A stretch of DNA of 64,000 nucleotides from Maribacter hydrothermalis (GCF_001913155.1 NZ_CP018760.1:2232001-2296000), one strand, 5' to 3'; positions 1 to 9,091 are shown, counted from the first letter of the stretch. The notes: generated from the sequence alone by a model not told the origin. Numbers and translations: made by a program.

Positions 1-1602
1 TATTTTTTTAAGGTAGTTTACGTTAATATTGAAAGAACGTTCTGGTTTCAATTCCTCGGTAATTATCACATCTCGTGAGCCTGTTAATGCAGCATGTTCT
101 TCTGTAAATAAATTAACTACTCTAAAACCAGTACCTGCATTTAAGCGTAGAATATCATTGTCAGTAAATTTAAAACGGTACGCGCCTCTTGGTGTAAAAA
201 TAGAACCATGTCTGCTGTCATAATCATAACGAGCGCCCATAAGTAGCGAGTGCTTTTTATTGAATGCTATTTCATCTTGTAAAAAAATACTAGGGATAAC
301 GACTTCATCTGGTTTGTTCCCGTTACTATCTGCTGTGGCGGTGGTGTTGTCGTCGTAATAATTGTAACGCAATGCAGTGCCCGCTAATAGACTATGCTTG
401 CCCAACGTTTTATCCCATGTTATTTGTGTAAAACCAATTCGTTGGTCAGCTAAGTAAGGAACATTACCATAAACCGAATTTTGACTATGGTCATTATAAG
501 AGAAAGAAAGCATTAATTGTTCTTCCACAGGAAGCTGATATTTCCCTAAAACTTCCCATCTACGGGTGTAAATACTTTCGCCATAAACGTCATCCCCACC
601 TCTAAATTCTGGTGTCCATTGTAATTCTCCTCCCCATCGGTCTTCATAGAAGTAGCGACCAGCAAGTGAAAATATACGAGCGTTTTTACGTGTAAAACTC
701 CATTTTTGGAATACAGAAATACGGTCTTGTAAAGTAAGGTCGGTAAAATTATCTCGGTTATTATCTATGGGATTGTCGTATTTAAAGTAGTTAAGTCCTA
801 ATAAAACGTTTGCTTTTTTGCCCATATTAAATTTGGTGCCTAAGTCTAGATTATACTCGCCCCAATCCGTAATAAAACTATCTCCTGAAAATTTAGGCGC
901 AGTAAGGTTATTTTTGGTGATGATATTTATTAATCCGCCTACAGCTTCACTTCCATATAACGTAGAGGCCGGACCTTTTACAATTTCAATTTGTTCAATA
1001 AGAGAATTTGGTATACCAGATAAGCCATAAACGGTTCCCAAACCACTAACAATAGGCATACCGTCAATTAAAACTAAAGTATAGGGTCCTTCTAAACCGT
1101 TAATATGAATATCACCTGTGTTGCATACATTGCAATTTATTTGCGGGCGAACACCGTTTACATTCTGTAACGCTTCAAAAATACTTGCGGTAGGGTTTTT
1201 CTTGAAAAAGGTAGGTTTGTATACCTCTACTGGAACAGGACTTTCTAGTCTGCTTACAGGTTTCAGTGTTCCAGTAACTACCATCTCATCTAAAGATTCT
1301 GTAGCAGGTTTTAGGTCTATGTCTATAGTCTGATTTTGACCTTCCTTAATCGTAATTGTTCTATAATATTTTTCGAATCCTATGGTAGACGCAATAAGTG
1401 TGTATTTACCTGGTGAAAGGTTTTTTAACTCATACTGCCCAATCTCATTAGATGCAGTACCTATTTCGGTACCCTTTAAAAAAATATTTACGTAGGCTTC
1501 TGGTAGTCCATTCGATGAAATCGTGCCTGTAGTGGTCGAATTTTGAGCACTTATAATTCCAACACTAAAAATAGATAAGGCAAAAAATAATATTTTAAAC
1601 AT
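1..1602 (-). CDS. TonB-dependent outer-membrane receptor, probably metal uptake (partial)
   Basis: The reading frame stays open from an ATG at 1602 to the left edge (534 codons), so the C-terminal barrel is cut off. It has a signal peptide (about residues 1-20, ending ISAQ), a carboxypeptidase-regulatory-like beta domain (about 22-100), then a plug domain with the typical motifs LVLIDGMPI, IEIVKGPASTLYGSEA and GGLINIITK. The plug carries a Cys pair, C157 and C160, in NCNVCNTGD, which could bind a metal; that role is inference. It diverges from an MntR-like regulator and a ZIP transporter, so the likely substrate is a transition metal or metal complex. The family is certain; the substrate is not. 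Confidence 0.9.
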   Translation of the reverse strand, partial: MFKILFFALSIFSVGIISAQNSTTTGTISSNGLPEAYVNIFLKGTEIGTASNEIGQYELKNLSPGKYTLIASTIGFEKYYRTITIKEGQNQTIDIDLKPATESLDEMVVTGTLKPVSRLESPVPVEVYKPTFFKKNPTASIFEALQNVNGVRPQINCNVCNTGDIHINGLEGPYTLVLIDGMPIVSGLGTVYGLSGIPNSLIEQIEIVKGPASTLYGSEAVGGLINIITKNNLTAPKFSGDSFITDWGEYNLDLGTKFNMGKKANVLLGLNYFKYDNPIDNNRDNFTDLTLQDRISVFQKWSFTRKNARIFSLAGRYFYEDRWGGELQWTPEFRGGDDVYGESIYTRRWEVLGKYQLPVEEQLMLSFSYNDHSQNSVYGNVPYLADQRIGFTQITWDKTLGKHSLLAGTALRYNYYDDNTTATADSNGNKPDEVVIPSIFLQDEIAFNKKHSLLMGARYDYDSRHGSIFTPRGAYRFKFTDNDILRLNAGTGFRVVNLFTEEHAALTGSRDVIITEELKPERSFNINVNYLKKI

Positions 1603-1613
1603 CTAAAATTATA

Positions 1614-1629
1614 TTTAGACAAAACTAAA
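1614..1629. promoter_or_regulatory. Candidate metalloregulator operator
   Basis: TTTAGACAAAACTAAA has perfect 5-bp inverted arms (TTTAG/CTAAA). It overlaps a second inverted repeat, TCTAAA-N6-TTTAGA, at 1602-1619, which runs into the receptor start codon. The site sits in the divergent gap between the TonB receptor and the DtxR/MntR-family gene, just upstream of that gene's -33 box. Its size and arm sequence suit a DtxR/MntR-family dimer. Binding is inferred. Confidence 0.5.
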
Positions 1630-1632
1630 AAA

Positions 1633-1661
1633 TTGTTTTTACGTATAAAAATGTATTTTTG
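1633..1661 (+). promoter_or_regulatory. Bacteroidota-type promoter of the mntR-ZIP operon
   Basis: TTG at 1633-1635 is followed after 18 nt by TATTTTTG at 1654-1661, matching the Bacteroidota -33 TTG / -7 TAnnTTTG consensus. The ATG at 1680 lies 18 nt downstream of the box. Confidence 0.6.
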
Positions 1662-1679
1662 TGTTTATATTGATTTAGA

Positions 1680-2342
1680 ATGACTTTATCGGAAGAAGAT
1701 TATATTAAAGCTATTTATCATTTAAGCGAGTTTAATAGCAAACTTGTTGCTACAAATGCTATAGCGGAACAGATGAAAACCAAACCATCATCAGTTACCG
1801 ATATGGTAAAGAAACTGTCCGAGAAATCTTTGGTTCATTATAAAAAATATCAAGGTGTTTCACTCTCAGAAAAAGGAAGGTTAGTAGCCTTATCCATTAT
1901 TAGAAAACATAGGCTTTGGGAAGTTTTTTTGGTGGATAAATTAAATTTTTCTTGGGATGAGGTTCACGTGGTTGCTGAGCAGTTAGAGCATATAAAGAGC
2001 GATGCCTTAATTGATAAGTTAGATGCCCATTTAGGGTTTCCTAAGGTGGACCCACATGGTGACCCAATTCCCAATAAAGACGGTGTATTCAGCAAGTCTG
2101 TTAAAAAATTAATTAGTGAGTTGCCTGTCGGTGGCCAAGGTGTATGTGTTGGGGTAAATGATTCATCGGCAGCATTTTTGAAATTTTTGGATAAAAATAA
2201 AATCGCACTGGGCGACACATTTAAAATACTTGAAAGAGAAGAATTTGATGGTTCGGTTACTATTTCAACAAGGGCTGGGTCTATTCGTATTTCTAAACAA
2301 ATAGCATCAAATTTATTTTTAGAGATAGTTGATGAAGAGTAA
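1680..2342 (+). CDS. mntR: DtxR/MntR-family metal-dependent transcriptional regulator
   Basis: 220 aa, three-domain layout. A winged helix-turn-helix lies at about 5-70 (TKPSSVTDMVKKL is the recognition region), a metal-binding/dimerisation domain at about 71-135, and a FeoA-like SH3 domain at about 150-220. Visible metal ligands are D7, H77, E81, H96, E100, E103 and H104. Position E100 is the Cys102 site of DtxR but is Glu in MntR, so the ligand set looks manganese-type; the MntR E11 position is Lys here. It likely represses or tunes the divergent receptor and the downstream ZIP gene (28-nt gap) through the palindrome at 1614-1629. Confidence 0.88.
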   Translation: MTLSEEDYIKAIYHLSEFNSKLVATNAIAEQMKTKPSSVTDMVKKLSEKSLVHYKKYQGVSLSEKGRLVALSIIRKHRLWEVFLVDKLNFSWDEVHVVAEQLEHIKSDALIDKLDAHLGFPKVDPHGDPIPNKDGVFSKSVKKLISELPVGGQGVCVGVNDSSAAFLKFLDKNKIALGDTFKILEREEFDGSVTISTRAGSIRISKQIASNLFLEIVDEE

Positions 2343-2370
2343 CGTTTTAAACAATTAATAGTATCGTTTT

Positions 2371-3192
2371 ATGGACCAAATAATTAGTTATTTCGAATCA
2401 ATAGACCCCGTATTAGCGGCTTTCTATGCTACCTTATTTACATGGGGACTTACGGCGGCAGGTGCGTCATTGGTTTTTTTGTTTAAAACATTAAATCGCG
2501 CTGTTTTAGATGGGATGCTTGGTTTTACAGGAGGGGTAATGGTAGCGGCAAGTTTTTGGAGTTTGTTGGCACCTGGTATTGAAATGAGTCCTGGGGACGG
2601 ATTCGTAAAAGTGATACCTGCGGCAATCGGGTTTTTCTTTGGTGCAATGTTCATTTTTGGATTGGACAAAGTACTTCCTCATTTACATATTAATTTTAAA
2701 GAAAGTGAGGCCGAAGGGGTTAAAACGCCTTGGCGTAGAACCACCTTGCTAACATTGGCAATTACAATGCATAATATACCCGAAGGTTTAGCAGTTGGTG
2801 TTCTGTTTGGCGGCGTTGCAGCTGGATTTGATGGCGCATCTATTGGTGGGGCGGTTGCCTTGGCTTTAGGTATTGGATTACAGAATTTCCCAGAAGGCTT
2901 TGCCGTGGCCATGCCATTACGTAGACATGGGTTAAGTAGAACTAAAAGTTTTATGTATGGTCAAGCATCTGCAATAGTAGAGCCAATAGCAGCTGTTTTA
3001 GGGGCATGGGCGGTAATGACTTTTCAGCCTATTTTACCTTATGCACTTTCTTTTGCAGCAGGAGCAATGATTTTTGTAGTTGTAGAAGAGGTAATACCAG
3101 AAACTCAACAAGACAAATATACCGATATTGCTACTATGGGCTTTATTGGTGGGTTTATTATAATGATGACCTTAGATGTAGGTTTAGGATAG
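2371..3192 (+). CDS. ZIP-family divalent metal transporter
   Basis: 273-aa integral membrane protein with about eight hydrophobic segments. It has the two ZIP signature helices: HNIPEG at 134-139 and QNFPEG at 171-176, plus a conserved EE-x-IPE patch at about 239-244. The short charged segment at about 105-125 separates TM3 from TM4. ZIP proteins import zinc, iron or manganese into the cytoplasm. It is likely co-transcribed with the MntR-like regulator 28 nt upstream, which favours manganese or zinc import under metalloregulation. It resembles the bacterial ZupT/GufA branch. Confidence 0.9.
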   Translation: MDQIISYFESIDPVLAAFYATLFTWGLTAAGASLVFLFKTLNRAVLDGMLGFTGGVMVAASFWSLLAPGIEMSPGDGFVKVIPAAIGFFFGAMFIFGLDKVLPHLHINFKESEAEGVKTPWRRTTLLTLAITMHNIPEGLAVGVLFGGVAAGFDGASIGGAVALALGIGLQNFPEGFAVAMPLRRHGLSRTKSFMYGQASAIVEPIAAVLGAWAVMTFQPILPYALSFAAGAMIFVVVEEVIPETQQDKYTDIATMGFIGGFIIMMTLDVGLG

Positions 3193-3246
3193 GACATAGT
3201 CTCTTCTAAATGAAATAAGACTGTTTTTTAATGTAACGGTAATTTA

Positions 3247-3280
3247 ATACCACTTTTACCGTTTAAGACAATAGTGGTAT
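3247..3280. repeat. Perfect 8-bp inverted repeat (ATACCACT/AGTGGTAT)
   Basis: The arms at 3247-3254 and 3273-3280 are separated by 18 nt, in the gap after the ZIP gene and 23 nt before the next start codon. There is no T-run, so it is a weak terminator candidate; it may be an operator for the next gene. Confidence 0.35.
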
Positions 3281-3303
3281 AAACGTGATATTTATAGTTA
3301 TTT

Positions 3304-3744
3304 ATGCAGTTTACTAAGAAAAATTGGGTTTGGACAATTACGTTAATCTTAACTGTAGTTCTCTGCACATATGTGCTTATACTTCACTTTAAAAATTGGG
3401 TAAGTAGTGATGCTGATAGTTTAAAATTACGATCCGGATTTTATGCTATTGAGATCCCATTTAACCAATTAGATAGCGTTGTATTTGTTGAACGACTGCC
3501 ACCTATGGAACGTTTGCATGGTTTCTCTGCAATGGATATGGAAAAAGGTATTTTTAGACAGTTTAAAGATTCGTTGACCGAAAAAAAAGTGTATGTATTT
3601 GTGGATAACATTAATCAACAAAAAGTTAAGTTGGTATACAAAGACTCCTGCTTGGTATTTTTTAACTTAAAAGATTCTGTAGAAACTCTTCGGTTAGTAG
3701 ATAAGATTTCTTCAAAAATAAACGTATCAACAGCACCTAATTAA
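3304..3744 (+). CDS. Hypothetical membrane-anchored protein
   Basis: 146 aa. One N-terminal membrane anchor at about 8-28 (TLILTVVLCTYVLIL region) is preceded by basic residues, so the remainder is probably periplasmic. The rest is a small alpha/beta domain with no motif I recognise. The ATG at 3304 sits directly before the anchor. It is flanked by the ZIP gene and a DUF2141 gene on the same strand. Confidence 0.65.
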   Translation: MQFTKKNWVWTITLILTVVLCTYVLILHFKNWVSSDADSLKLRSGFYAIEIPFNQLDSVVFVERLPPMERLHGFSAMDMEKGIFRQFKDSLTEKKVYVFVDNINQQKVKLVYKDSCLVFFNLKDSVETLRLVDKISSKINVSTAPN

Positions 3745-3814
3745 TCTTTTATAAGGTTGCTTTAAATTATGGCATTACTATTGAATATGACTTTAAAATA
3801 GAATTAGTGAGGGT

Positions 3815-4237
3815 ATGATAAATAGAAATTTCTTTTTGTTATTAATTTTAGCCATGCTATCAAATGCAATAAGCGCTCAGCATAATCTTAGCCTTACTAT
3901 TGATGGAGTTCCTTCGGATAAAGGAACTATTTGTTATGCCGTTTATACTACCGAAAACTCCTTTTTAAACTTTGATAAAGTTTATAAATCGGGTTCGGAG
4001 AAGGCGGTAAAAGGGAGTACTGCTTTTAGTATTTCTAATTTACCAGATGGGGATTACGCCATTGCTATTTTTCATGATGAAAATGGCAACCAAAACCTTG
4101 ATACAAATATGTTTGGCATTCCAAAAGAACAAGTGGCTTTTTCAAAAGGGAAGATGAAAATGTTTGGCCCACCAAAATTTGGTGAATGTGTTTTTAGCTT
4201 TAATACTTCTATGGAAATGAATATTAGTTTAAACTAA
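3815..4237 (+). CDS. DUF2141 family secreted protein
   Basis: 140 aa. A signal peptide at about 1-21 ends in ISAQ. The mature part is a beta-sandwich of the DUF2141 type, recognisable from the GTICYAVY strand, LPDGDYAIAIFHDENGNQNLD and the GIPKE/FGPPKF segment. The D-x-N-x-N-x-D-like stretch at about 89-97 could bind calcium (inference). The biochemical role is unknown. It ends 8 nt before the stop of the convergent lipoprotein gene. Confidence 0.85.
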   Translation: MINRNFFLLLILAMLSNAISAQHNLSLTIDGVPSDKGTICYAVYTTENSFLNFDKVYKSGSEKAVKGSTAFSISNLPDGDYAIAIFHDENGNQNLDTNMFGIPKEQVAFSKGKMKMFGPPKFGECVFSFNTSMEMNISLN

Positions 4238-4245
4238 TTGAACTA

Positions 4246-4653
4246 CTAATAGCTGGTAATTTTTATTACACCGTTAGAGCCTTGCGTTCCATAGACCGCA
4301 GCATCTGCACCGGTTAAAATGATAATTTTTTTGACATTATAATTTTCAATTAGTTCATTTATAGAATTAAATGAATTACCGATAACTTGATTGTTTAGAA
4401 CATATAATGGTTCTTGATTGCCTACTGACCCAAATGAATTTGATGATTTGTTAATAACGGGTAAATTGTTATATAATACCACTCCGGGCAATTGAGTTAT
4501 GCGCTGTATTAAAGTAATATTTGCCCTGTTTTTATCTTTAAGTTCATTGTTCAATGAAGATGTAGTTTTAGTAGAATTACTAGTGTTTTTAGATACTCCA
4601 CAACTACTTAAAAAGAAGACTGCTGCGAACCACATTAATATATAATTTTTCAT
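4246..4653 (-). CDS. Lipoprotein consisting of a stand-alone TonB-receptor plug-like domain
   Basis: About 135 aa from the ATG at 4653, chosen because it gives a clean lipoprotein signal with lipobox LSSC; an upstream ATG at 4701 would add 16 unlikely residues. The mature region reads like a TonB-receptor plug: a strand equivalent to LYVLNNQVIG, then VKKIIILTGADAAVYGTQGSNGVIKI, matching the plug's V-x-K-x-A-x-x-YG-x-x-G-x-x-G-V-I-x-I. There is no barrel. It may be a soluble or lipid-anchored plug partner, or a relic. The family resemblance is clear; the function is unknown. Confidence 0.75.
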   Translation of the reverse strand: MKNYILMWFAAVFFLSSCGVSKNTSNSTKTTSSLNNELKDKNRANITLIQRITQLPGVVLYNNLPVINKSSNSFGSVGNQEPLYVLNNQVIGNSFNSINELIENYNVKKIIILTGADAAVYGTQGSNGVIKITSY

Positions 4654-4687
4654 TTTTCTGAGATAACCGTTACCGAAATTTATAAAA

Positions 4688-4695
4688 TATATTTG
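4688..4695 (+). promoter_or_regulatory. -7 box TATATTTG of the DUF423 gene
   Basis: Matches TAnnTTTG. A transcript starting about 4702 would exclude the ATG at 4700 and supports initiation at 4724. Confidence 0.45.
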
Positions 4696-4723
4696 ATGCA
4701 TGTATCTTTACTACAAAAACAAT

Positions 4724-5110
4724 ATGGTTTTAGTAGCACAGTTAGTAGGTACATTATTAGGGTTATTAGCGGTTATTTTTGGAGCTTTTGGTGCGCATTT
4801 GTTGAAAAAAACATTTACGGTAGACCAATTGAACAGTTTTGAAACTGGAGTTAAATACCAAATGTATCATGCATTATTAATTATAATGCTAAGTTTTAAT
4901 CTCAACCTTGAAACTGATTTAGAGAAAGCTATAATTTATTGTTTTATTATTGGAATTCTATTATTTTGTTTCAGTATTTATGGTCTATGCATCTCTGCAT
5001 CCAAAGGAAATAAAATAAAAATATTAGGTCCAATAACGCCAATAGGAGGACTTTTTTTGGTATTTGGATGGAGCCTGCTGCTTTACCACTTTGTCAAGAA
5101 TTTAATATAA
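4724..5110 (+). CDS. DUF423 family membrane protein
   Basis: 128 aa from the ATG at 4724. An in-frame ATG at 4700 is less likely because it precedes the predicted transcription start. Four hydrophobic helices are visible, with the DUF423 signature GAFGAHLLKK then TGVKYQMYHALLI, and PIGG in the last helix pair. This is a small inner-membrane protein of unknown function common in Bacteroidota and Proteobacteria. It ends one base before the stop of the convergent gene. Confidence 0.9.
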   Translation: MVLVAQLVGTLLGLLAVIFGAFGAHLLKKTFTVDQLNSFETGVKYQMYHALLIIMLSFNLNLETDLEKAIIYCFIIGILLFCFSIYGLCISASKGNKIKILGPITPIGGLFLVFGWSLLLYHFVKNLI

Positions 5111-5111
5111 T

Positions 5112-6650
5112 CTACTCAGTGGAAGCCGATGTAAATTCTTTAATTGCGGTATTAGGTTCCATAATAGCATAACCTTCCCAAAATGTTGGATCGTATTTAG
5201 GCATATATGTGGGGGATATGGTGTTGTTTTCAGTAAACCCATCATAGGAAGCCTGACTAATTTGTTCAGCCTCAAAAACGATCATTTCATTTTTAACAAC
5301 ATTAATAAACACGAAATCTATATCACCGGATAATTCGTTTTGTTTATTTCTACCTTTAACTATTTTGTTTTTTTCAATTATTTTTAAAGGTCTCCTTAGT
5401 CCAATTCTTGTACCCGTTTCTGATTCTAAGTAACGTAACCCATAAGAGCCATTAGGACTCTTGCCATAAATAATTTTACCTTTAGAAAGATACTTATTGG
5501 CTGAAATGCCGAGTAAATTAAATTTTTTAACAGGTTTAATATTGGTATAATCTACTTGAAGTATGGCAAAATCATCAGAATTTATGTATAAAGTACCCTC
5601 ATAGTCAGCAGAGCCGCTAGGCTTAAAACTTAGTACATATACAGCATCGTTTCCTAAATAGGTAAATTCGTTTAGGGTAAAGTTGTACTTTCTAGATTTA
5701 ATAATAAAGTTAAGGTCAGTATCTTCTTGAGTTGGTAAACCACTTAAAATAGAACTCAAATTCCCTTTTTTCCAATTTGCATAGTTCTTTTGCTCTTCTT
5801 CTTTGTTTTTCTTTTTCTCCTCAAGCTCCTTATTTACTGCAGCTACATCTGTAGAGTCAACCTCTTCTTCAAAAAGCTGGCTAACTTCATCGGAATCTAT
5901 TTTAGTGCCGAATAAGCCTGATTTTATTTTAAAATACGAACCTGGTTTTACGTTGTCTTTTAAAATTTCATTAAATTTTTCTTCTAGTTTTTCGGCATCT
6001 AAATCTTTGCTTTTGTCAAATAGTTTAGAAGCCTTTAATAGATCTAGTTTTTGTGTTTCCTTGGTATAATTGCCATATAAGTCACCAACAATTTCAGAGT
6101 AATAGCTATTGTCTTTAGGAACTGTGGAAATAACGCTATCTAAAAATTGTTGGTTTAAAACGTCAATTGAAGATTTTTTAACTTTAAAGTCACTTTTCGT
6201 CCAGCGGTCAAAACTAGATTCTCTATGAAAAAGTCTCTTTTTAGTTAGGTCGTTAGTGTAATTTTTTTCAAGATTATCCTCAACCAGGTCCATAATTTCA
6301 TCAGCAGTGTAATTCTTATTAGAAACAATTACTTCTTTTAATTCAATAGCTTTAGGAGTAAGTAATATTTTGTTTGTGGTGAATTCGGCTATAGGTTTAG
6401 ATAGCGTTTCATAACCCATTGAAGATATTGTTAAGGAGTCAGTATCTTGGATAGTCTCATTTAAAACAAAATTGAAATTACCATCTTCATTGGTTATAAC
6501 GCCTTTTTCTTTTAGCTGAACCGTCGCGTAGGGGATAGGTTGCTGGCTTACGCTATCAATTACAAAGGCACTTAAACTTTGGGCATTTGCGGTAAATAGA
6601 GTGAAAATTAGAAATAAAAAAAAGGCCGGAATAGGTAATTTTATAGTCAT
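5112..6650 (-). CDS. Secreted protein with carboxypeptidase-regulatory-like domain
   Basis: 512 aa. The signal peptide (about 1-23) ends NAQ. A CarboxypepD_reg-like beta domain follows at about 26-100 (PIPYATVQLKEKGVITNEDGNFNF), then LKEVIVSNKNYTADEIMDLVEDNLEKNY, a pattern typical of DUF5686-like envelope proteins. The C-terminal half is beta-rich and may form an outer-membrane or periplasmic module. A charged Glu/Lys-rich linker (about 265-290) is conspicuous. No enzymatic motif is seen. It stands alone between the DUF423 gene and the feo operon. Confidence 0.75.
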   Translation of the reverse strand: MTIKLPIPAFFLFLIFTLFTANAQSLSAFVIDSVSQQPIPYATVQLKEKGVITNEDGNFNFVLNETIQDTDSLTISSMGYETLSKPIAEFTTNKILLTPKAIELKEVIVSNKNYTADEIMDLVEDNLEKNYTNDLTKKRLFHRESSFDRWTKSDFKVKKSSIDVLNQQFLDSVISTVPKDNSYYSEIVGDLYGNYTKETQKLDLLKASKLFDKSKDLDAEKLEEKFNEILKDNVKPGSYFKIKSGLFGTKIDSDEVSQLFEEEVDSTDVAAVNKELEEKKKNKEEEQKNYANWKKGNLSSILSGLPTQEDTDLNFIIKSRKYNFTLNEFTYLGNDAVYVLSFKPSGSADYEGTLYINSDDFAILQVDYTNIKPVKKFNLLGISANKYLSKGKIIYGKSPNGSYGLRYLESETGTRIGLRRPLKIIEKNKIVKGRNKQNELSGDIDFVFINVVKNEMIVFEAEQISQASYDGFTENNTISPTYMPKYDPTFWEGYAIMEPNTAIKEFTSASTE

Positions 6651-6754
6651 ACGTTCGATTATTCTAACGCAATCTAGACGAACCTAGGAGAGAAACGTTA
6701 CAATTTTAGAAATTGTTAAGAGTCATTTAATTCTAATTTAACTAATTGAAGTAT

Positions 6755-6898
6755 TTAGTGGCAGCCACAATCATTTGGGCCACAGGATTTTGAATTGCTT
6801 TTTTTTCCTGCCCAAATAGATTTTGGAAGTAAAAATTTGTTCACTAAATAACCAACAGAAATAGCCAAAGTAATGTAAACTAAGATGTGTTGTATCAT
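6755..6898 (-). CDS. FeoB-associated Cys-rich membrane mini-protein
   Basis: 47 aa: an N-terminal membrane helix (about 5-20), a basic stretch, and a Cys-rich tail with C39, C44 and C46 ending CGPNDCGCH. This matches the FeoB-associated Cys-rich family of small ferrous-iron-uptake accessories. The ATG at 6898 lies 6 nt after the feoB stop, so it is the third gene of feoA-feoB-orf. The Cys/His tail may handle iron or sense redox state (inference). Confidence 0.85.
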   Translation of the reverse strand: MIQHILVYITLAISVGYLVNKFLLPKSIWAGKKSNSKSCGPNDCGCH

Positions 6899-6904
6899 GT
6901 GTTT

Positions 6905-9091
6905 TTATTTTAATAGTTGATAAGCAATTAAAGCTACAATGTAAGCAAAAAGGCTCATAAATACGAGCTGACCGGCTGGCCATTTCCAAGAATTGGTCTC
7001 TCTTTTTACTACTGCCAAAGTACTCATACATTGCATGGCAAATGCGTAGAACAACAGTAATGAAATGCCCGAAGCCAAATTAAACAATGGTTTTTTAGTT
7101 CTAGGGTTGACTTCTGCGGCCATTCTATTTTTTATAGTTTCCTCTTCGTCATTACCAACACTATAAATGGTAGCAAGCGTGCCTACGAAGACTTCCCTGG
7201 CTGCAAAAGAAGTAAGAACGGCTATGCCAATCTTCCAGTCGTAACCTAATGGTCTTACAATAGGTTCTATTGCTTTTCCCATATAACCCATATACGAATG
7301 CTCTAGTTTGTAGCCTGCAATCTCTTGAGCTAAAGCACGTTCCTCAAGTTCATTTTTTTGATTAGTACCACTTACGTCGTTTAAATCAATTCCATCTTGG
7401 TGGTTGTCAAAATAAATTTCGCTACTTGTACTAAAACCTTCTTCTTTTACTCTATTTGTTACAATAGTTTCTGCATTTTTAAACTCATCAGAAAATCCGT
7501 TGGAGCCTAAAAACCAAAGTATTATTGAGATGGCAAGTATTATTTTACCAGCTCCAAAAACAAAACTTTTAGTCTTTTCAATAACGGTATACCCTACATT
7601 TTTAAGCAATGGTAATTTATAATTGGGCATTTCTACTACAAAGAAAGATTTGCTCTTAATGTTAAGAATTTTATTTAAAATAACGGCCGATAATATGGCT
7701 GCTCCAAAGCCCATTAAATATAAGGACATTAAGGTTAAAGCTTTATAACTTAAACCAAGGAAGTTTCCCTCTGGAATTACCAGTGCAATTATTATTAAAT
7801 AGACCGGTAAACGTGCCGAGCAGGTAGTAAATGGTGTTACTAAAATAGTAATTAGTCTTTCCTTCCAGTTTTCTATTGTTCTAGTAGCCATAACTGCAGG
7901 TATTGCACATGCGGTACCAGAAATTAAGGGTACAACACTTTTTCCACTTAGGCCAAAGGGGCGCATAATTCTATCCATTAAGAATACAACCCTACTCATA
8001 TAGCCCGTTTCTTCAAGTAGTGCTATAAATAAAAATAAGAATGCAATCTGAGGAATAAAAATTACAATACCACCTATACCAGCTAAAATACCTTCCGCAA
8101 TAAGATTGGTAAATACACCAGGTGGTAAGGTGTCTTTTACCCATTCTGTAGCTGAGGCAAAAAAGCCATCTATTAAATCCATTGGGTATTCGCTCCAGCC
8201 ATAAATAGCTTGAAAAATGGTTAATAGAATTAGAAAAAATATAACGTAACCAAAGACTTTATGGGTCAAAACCTTATCTAAAGTTGCTCTAAAACCTTTT
8301 GCAGCATTAACGTCAATCTTATAGGTTTCTTTTAAAATACCATTGATAAATTGGTACCTTAAAATCGTCTCTTTTTGCTGTAGGCGTTTTAGTTCTGATT
8401 TTGATTTTGTTGCAAATGAAGATGTGTCTTTAATTAGCTTTTTTTCAAGAGGCATAAAATTCACATCTTGGGTAATTACCAACCAAAGTTTGTAAATATC
8501 TTCTTTCGGGAATGTCTCCCGTAGCTTTTCAAAATAATCAGGGGCAATTACAGAAATATCAACGTTTTGAGCATTAGATAAATTTTTGTAATCGGCAATA
8601 AGCTCTCTTAACCTTTCAATACCTGTTGCTTTACGAGTGCTAACTAAAGCTATTTTAGAATTAAGTTTCTTTTCTAGTAAATCTATATCTATCGTAATCC
8701 CTTTACGAGACATACGGTCAGCCATGTTAATCACTAAAATAGCTGGTATTTTTAAGTCTTTTATTTGAGTGAAAAGGAGTAGGTTTCGTTTTAAATTTTC
8801 GACATCGGAAACCACAACGGCAACATCTGGGTGATTCTTGTCATTTTTGTTTAATAATAATTCTACGGCAACACTTTCGTCTAACGACGTTGTATTTAAA
8901 CTATACGTACCTGGTAAATCTAGAATGTGTGCCTTTACCCCCCTAGGTAATTTGCAGATACCTTCTTTTTTTTCAACAGTAATACCCGGGTAGTTACCCA
9001 CTTTTTGATTAAGTCCTGTGAGTTGGTTAAAAACAGATGTTTTTCCGGTATTTGGATTGCCAATAAGGGCTACATTAATTTGCTTGCTCAT
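6905..9091 (-). CDS. feoB: Ferrous iron transporter FeoB
   Basis: 728 aa, close to normal length. The N-terminal G domain has G1 GNPNTGKTS (11-19), G3 DLPG (58-61) and G4 NMAD (122-125), followed by the helical GDI-like domain and a C-terminal permease with paired Gate motifs (a CSARLPVYLIIIAL helix, and the later FAAREVFVGTLATIYS helix). It imports Fe2+ across the inner membrane. Its ATG overlaps the feoA stop in ATGA (9088-9091), giving translational coupling. A Cys-rich mini-protein follows. Confidence 0.98.
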   Translation of the reverse strand: MSKQINVALIGNPNTGKTSVFNQLTGLNQKVGNYPGITVEKKEGICKLPRGVKAHILDLPGTYSLNTTSLDESVAVELLLNKNDKNHPDVAVVVSDVENLKRNLLLFTQIKDLKIPAILVINMADRMSRKGITIDIDLLEKKLNSKIALVSTRKATGIERLRELIADYKNLSNAQNVDISVIAPDYFEKLRETFPKEDIYKLWLVITQDVNFMPLEKKLIKDTSSFATKSKSELKRLQQKETILRYQFINGILKETYKIDVNAAKGFRATLDKVLTHKVFGYVIFFLILLTIFQAIYGWSEYPMDLIDGFFASATEWVKDTLPPGVFTNLIAEGILAGIGGIVIFIPQIAFLFLFIALLEETGYMSRVVFLMDRIMRPFGLSGKSVVPLISGTACAIPAVMATRTIENWKERLITILVTPFTTCSARLPVYLIIIALVIPEGNFLGLSYKALTLMSLYLMGFGAAILSAVILNKILNIKSKSFFVVEMPNYKLPLLKNVGYTVIEKTKSFVFGAGKIILAISIILWFLGSNGFSDEFKNAETIVTNRVKEEGFSTSSEIYFDNHQDGIDLNDVSGTNQKNELEERALAQEIAGYKLEHSYMGYMGKAIEPIVRPLGYDWKIGIAVLTSFAAREVFVGTLATIYSVGNDEEETIKNRMAAEVNPRTKKPLFNLASGISLLLFYAFAMQCMSTLAVVKRETNSWKWPAGQLVFMSLFAYIVALIAYQLLK

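Noticed and set aside
6771..7031. 86-codon minus-strand frame across the end of feoB
   Set aside because: Out of frame with feoB and with the Cys-rich mini-protein, both of which have clear family matches.
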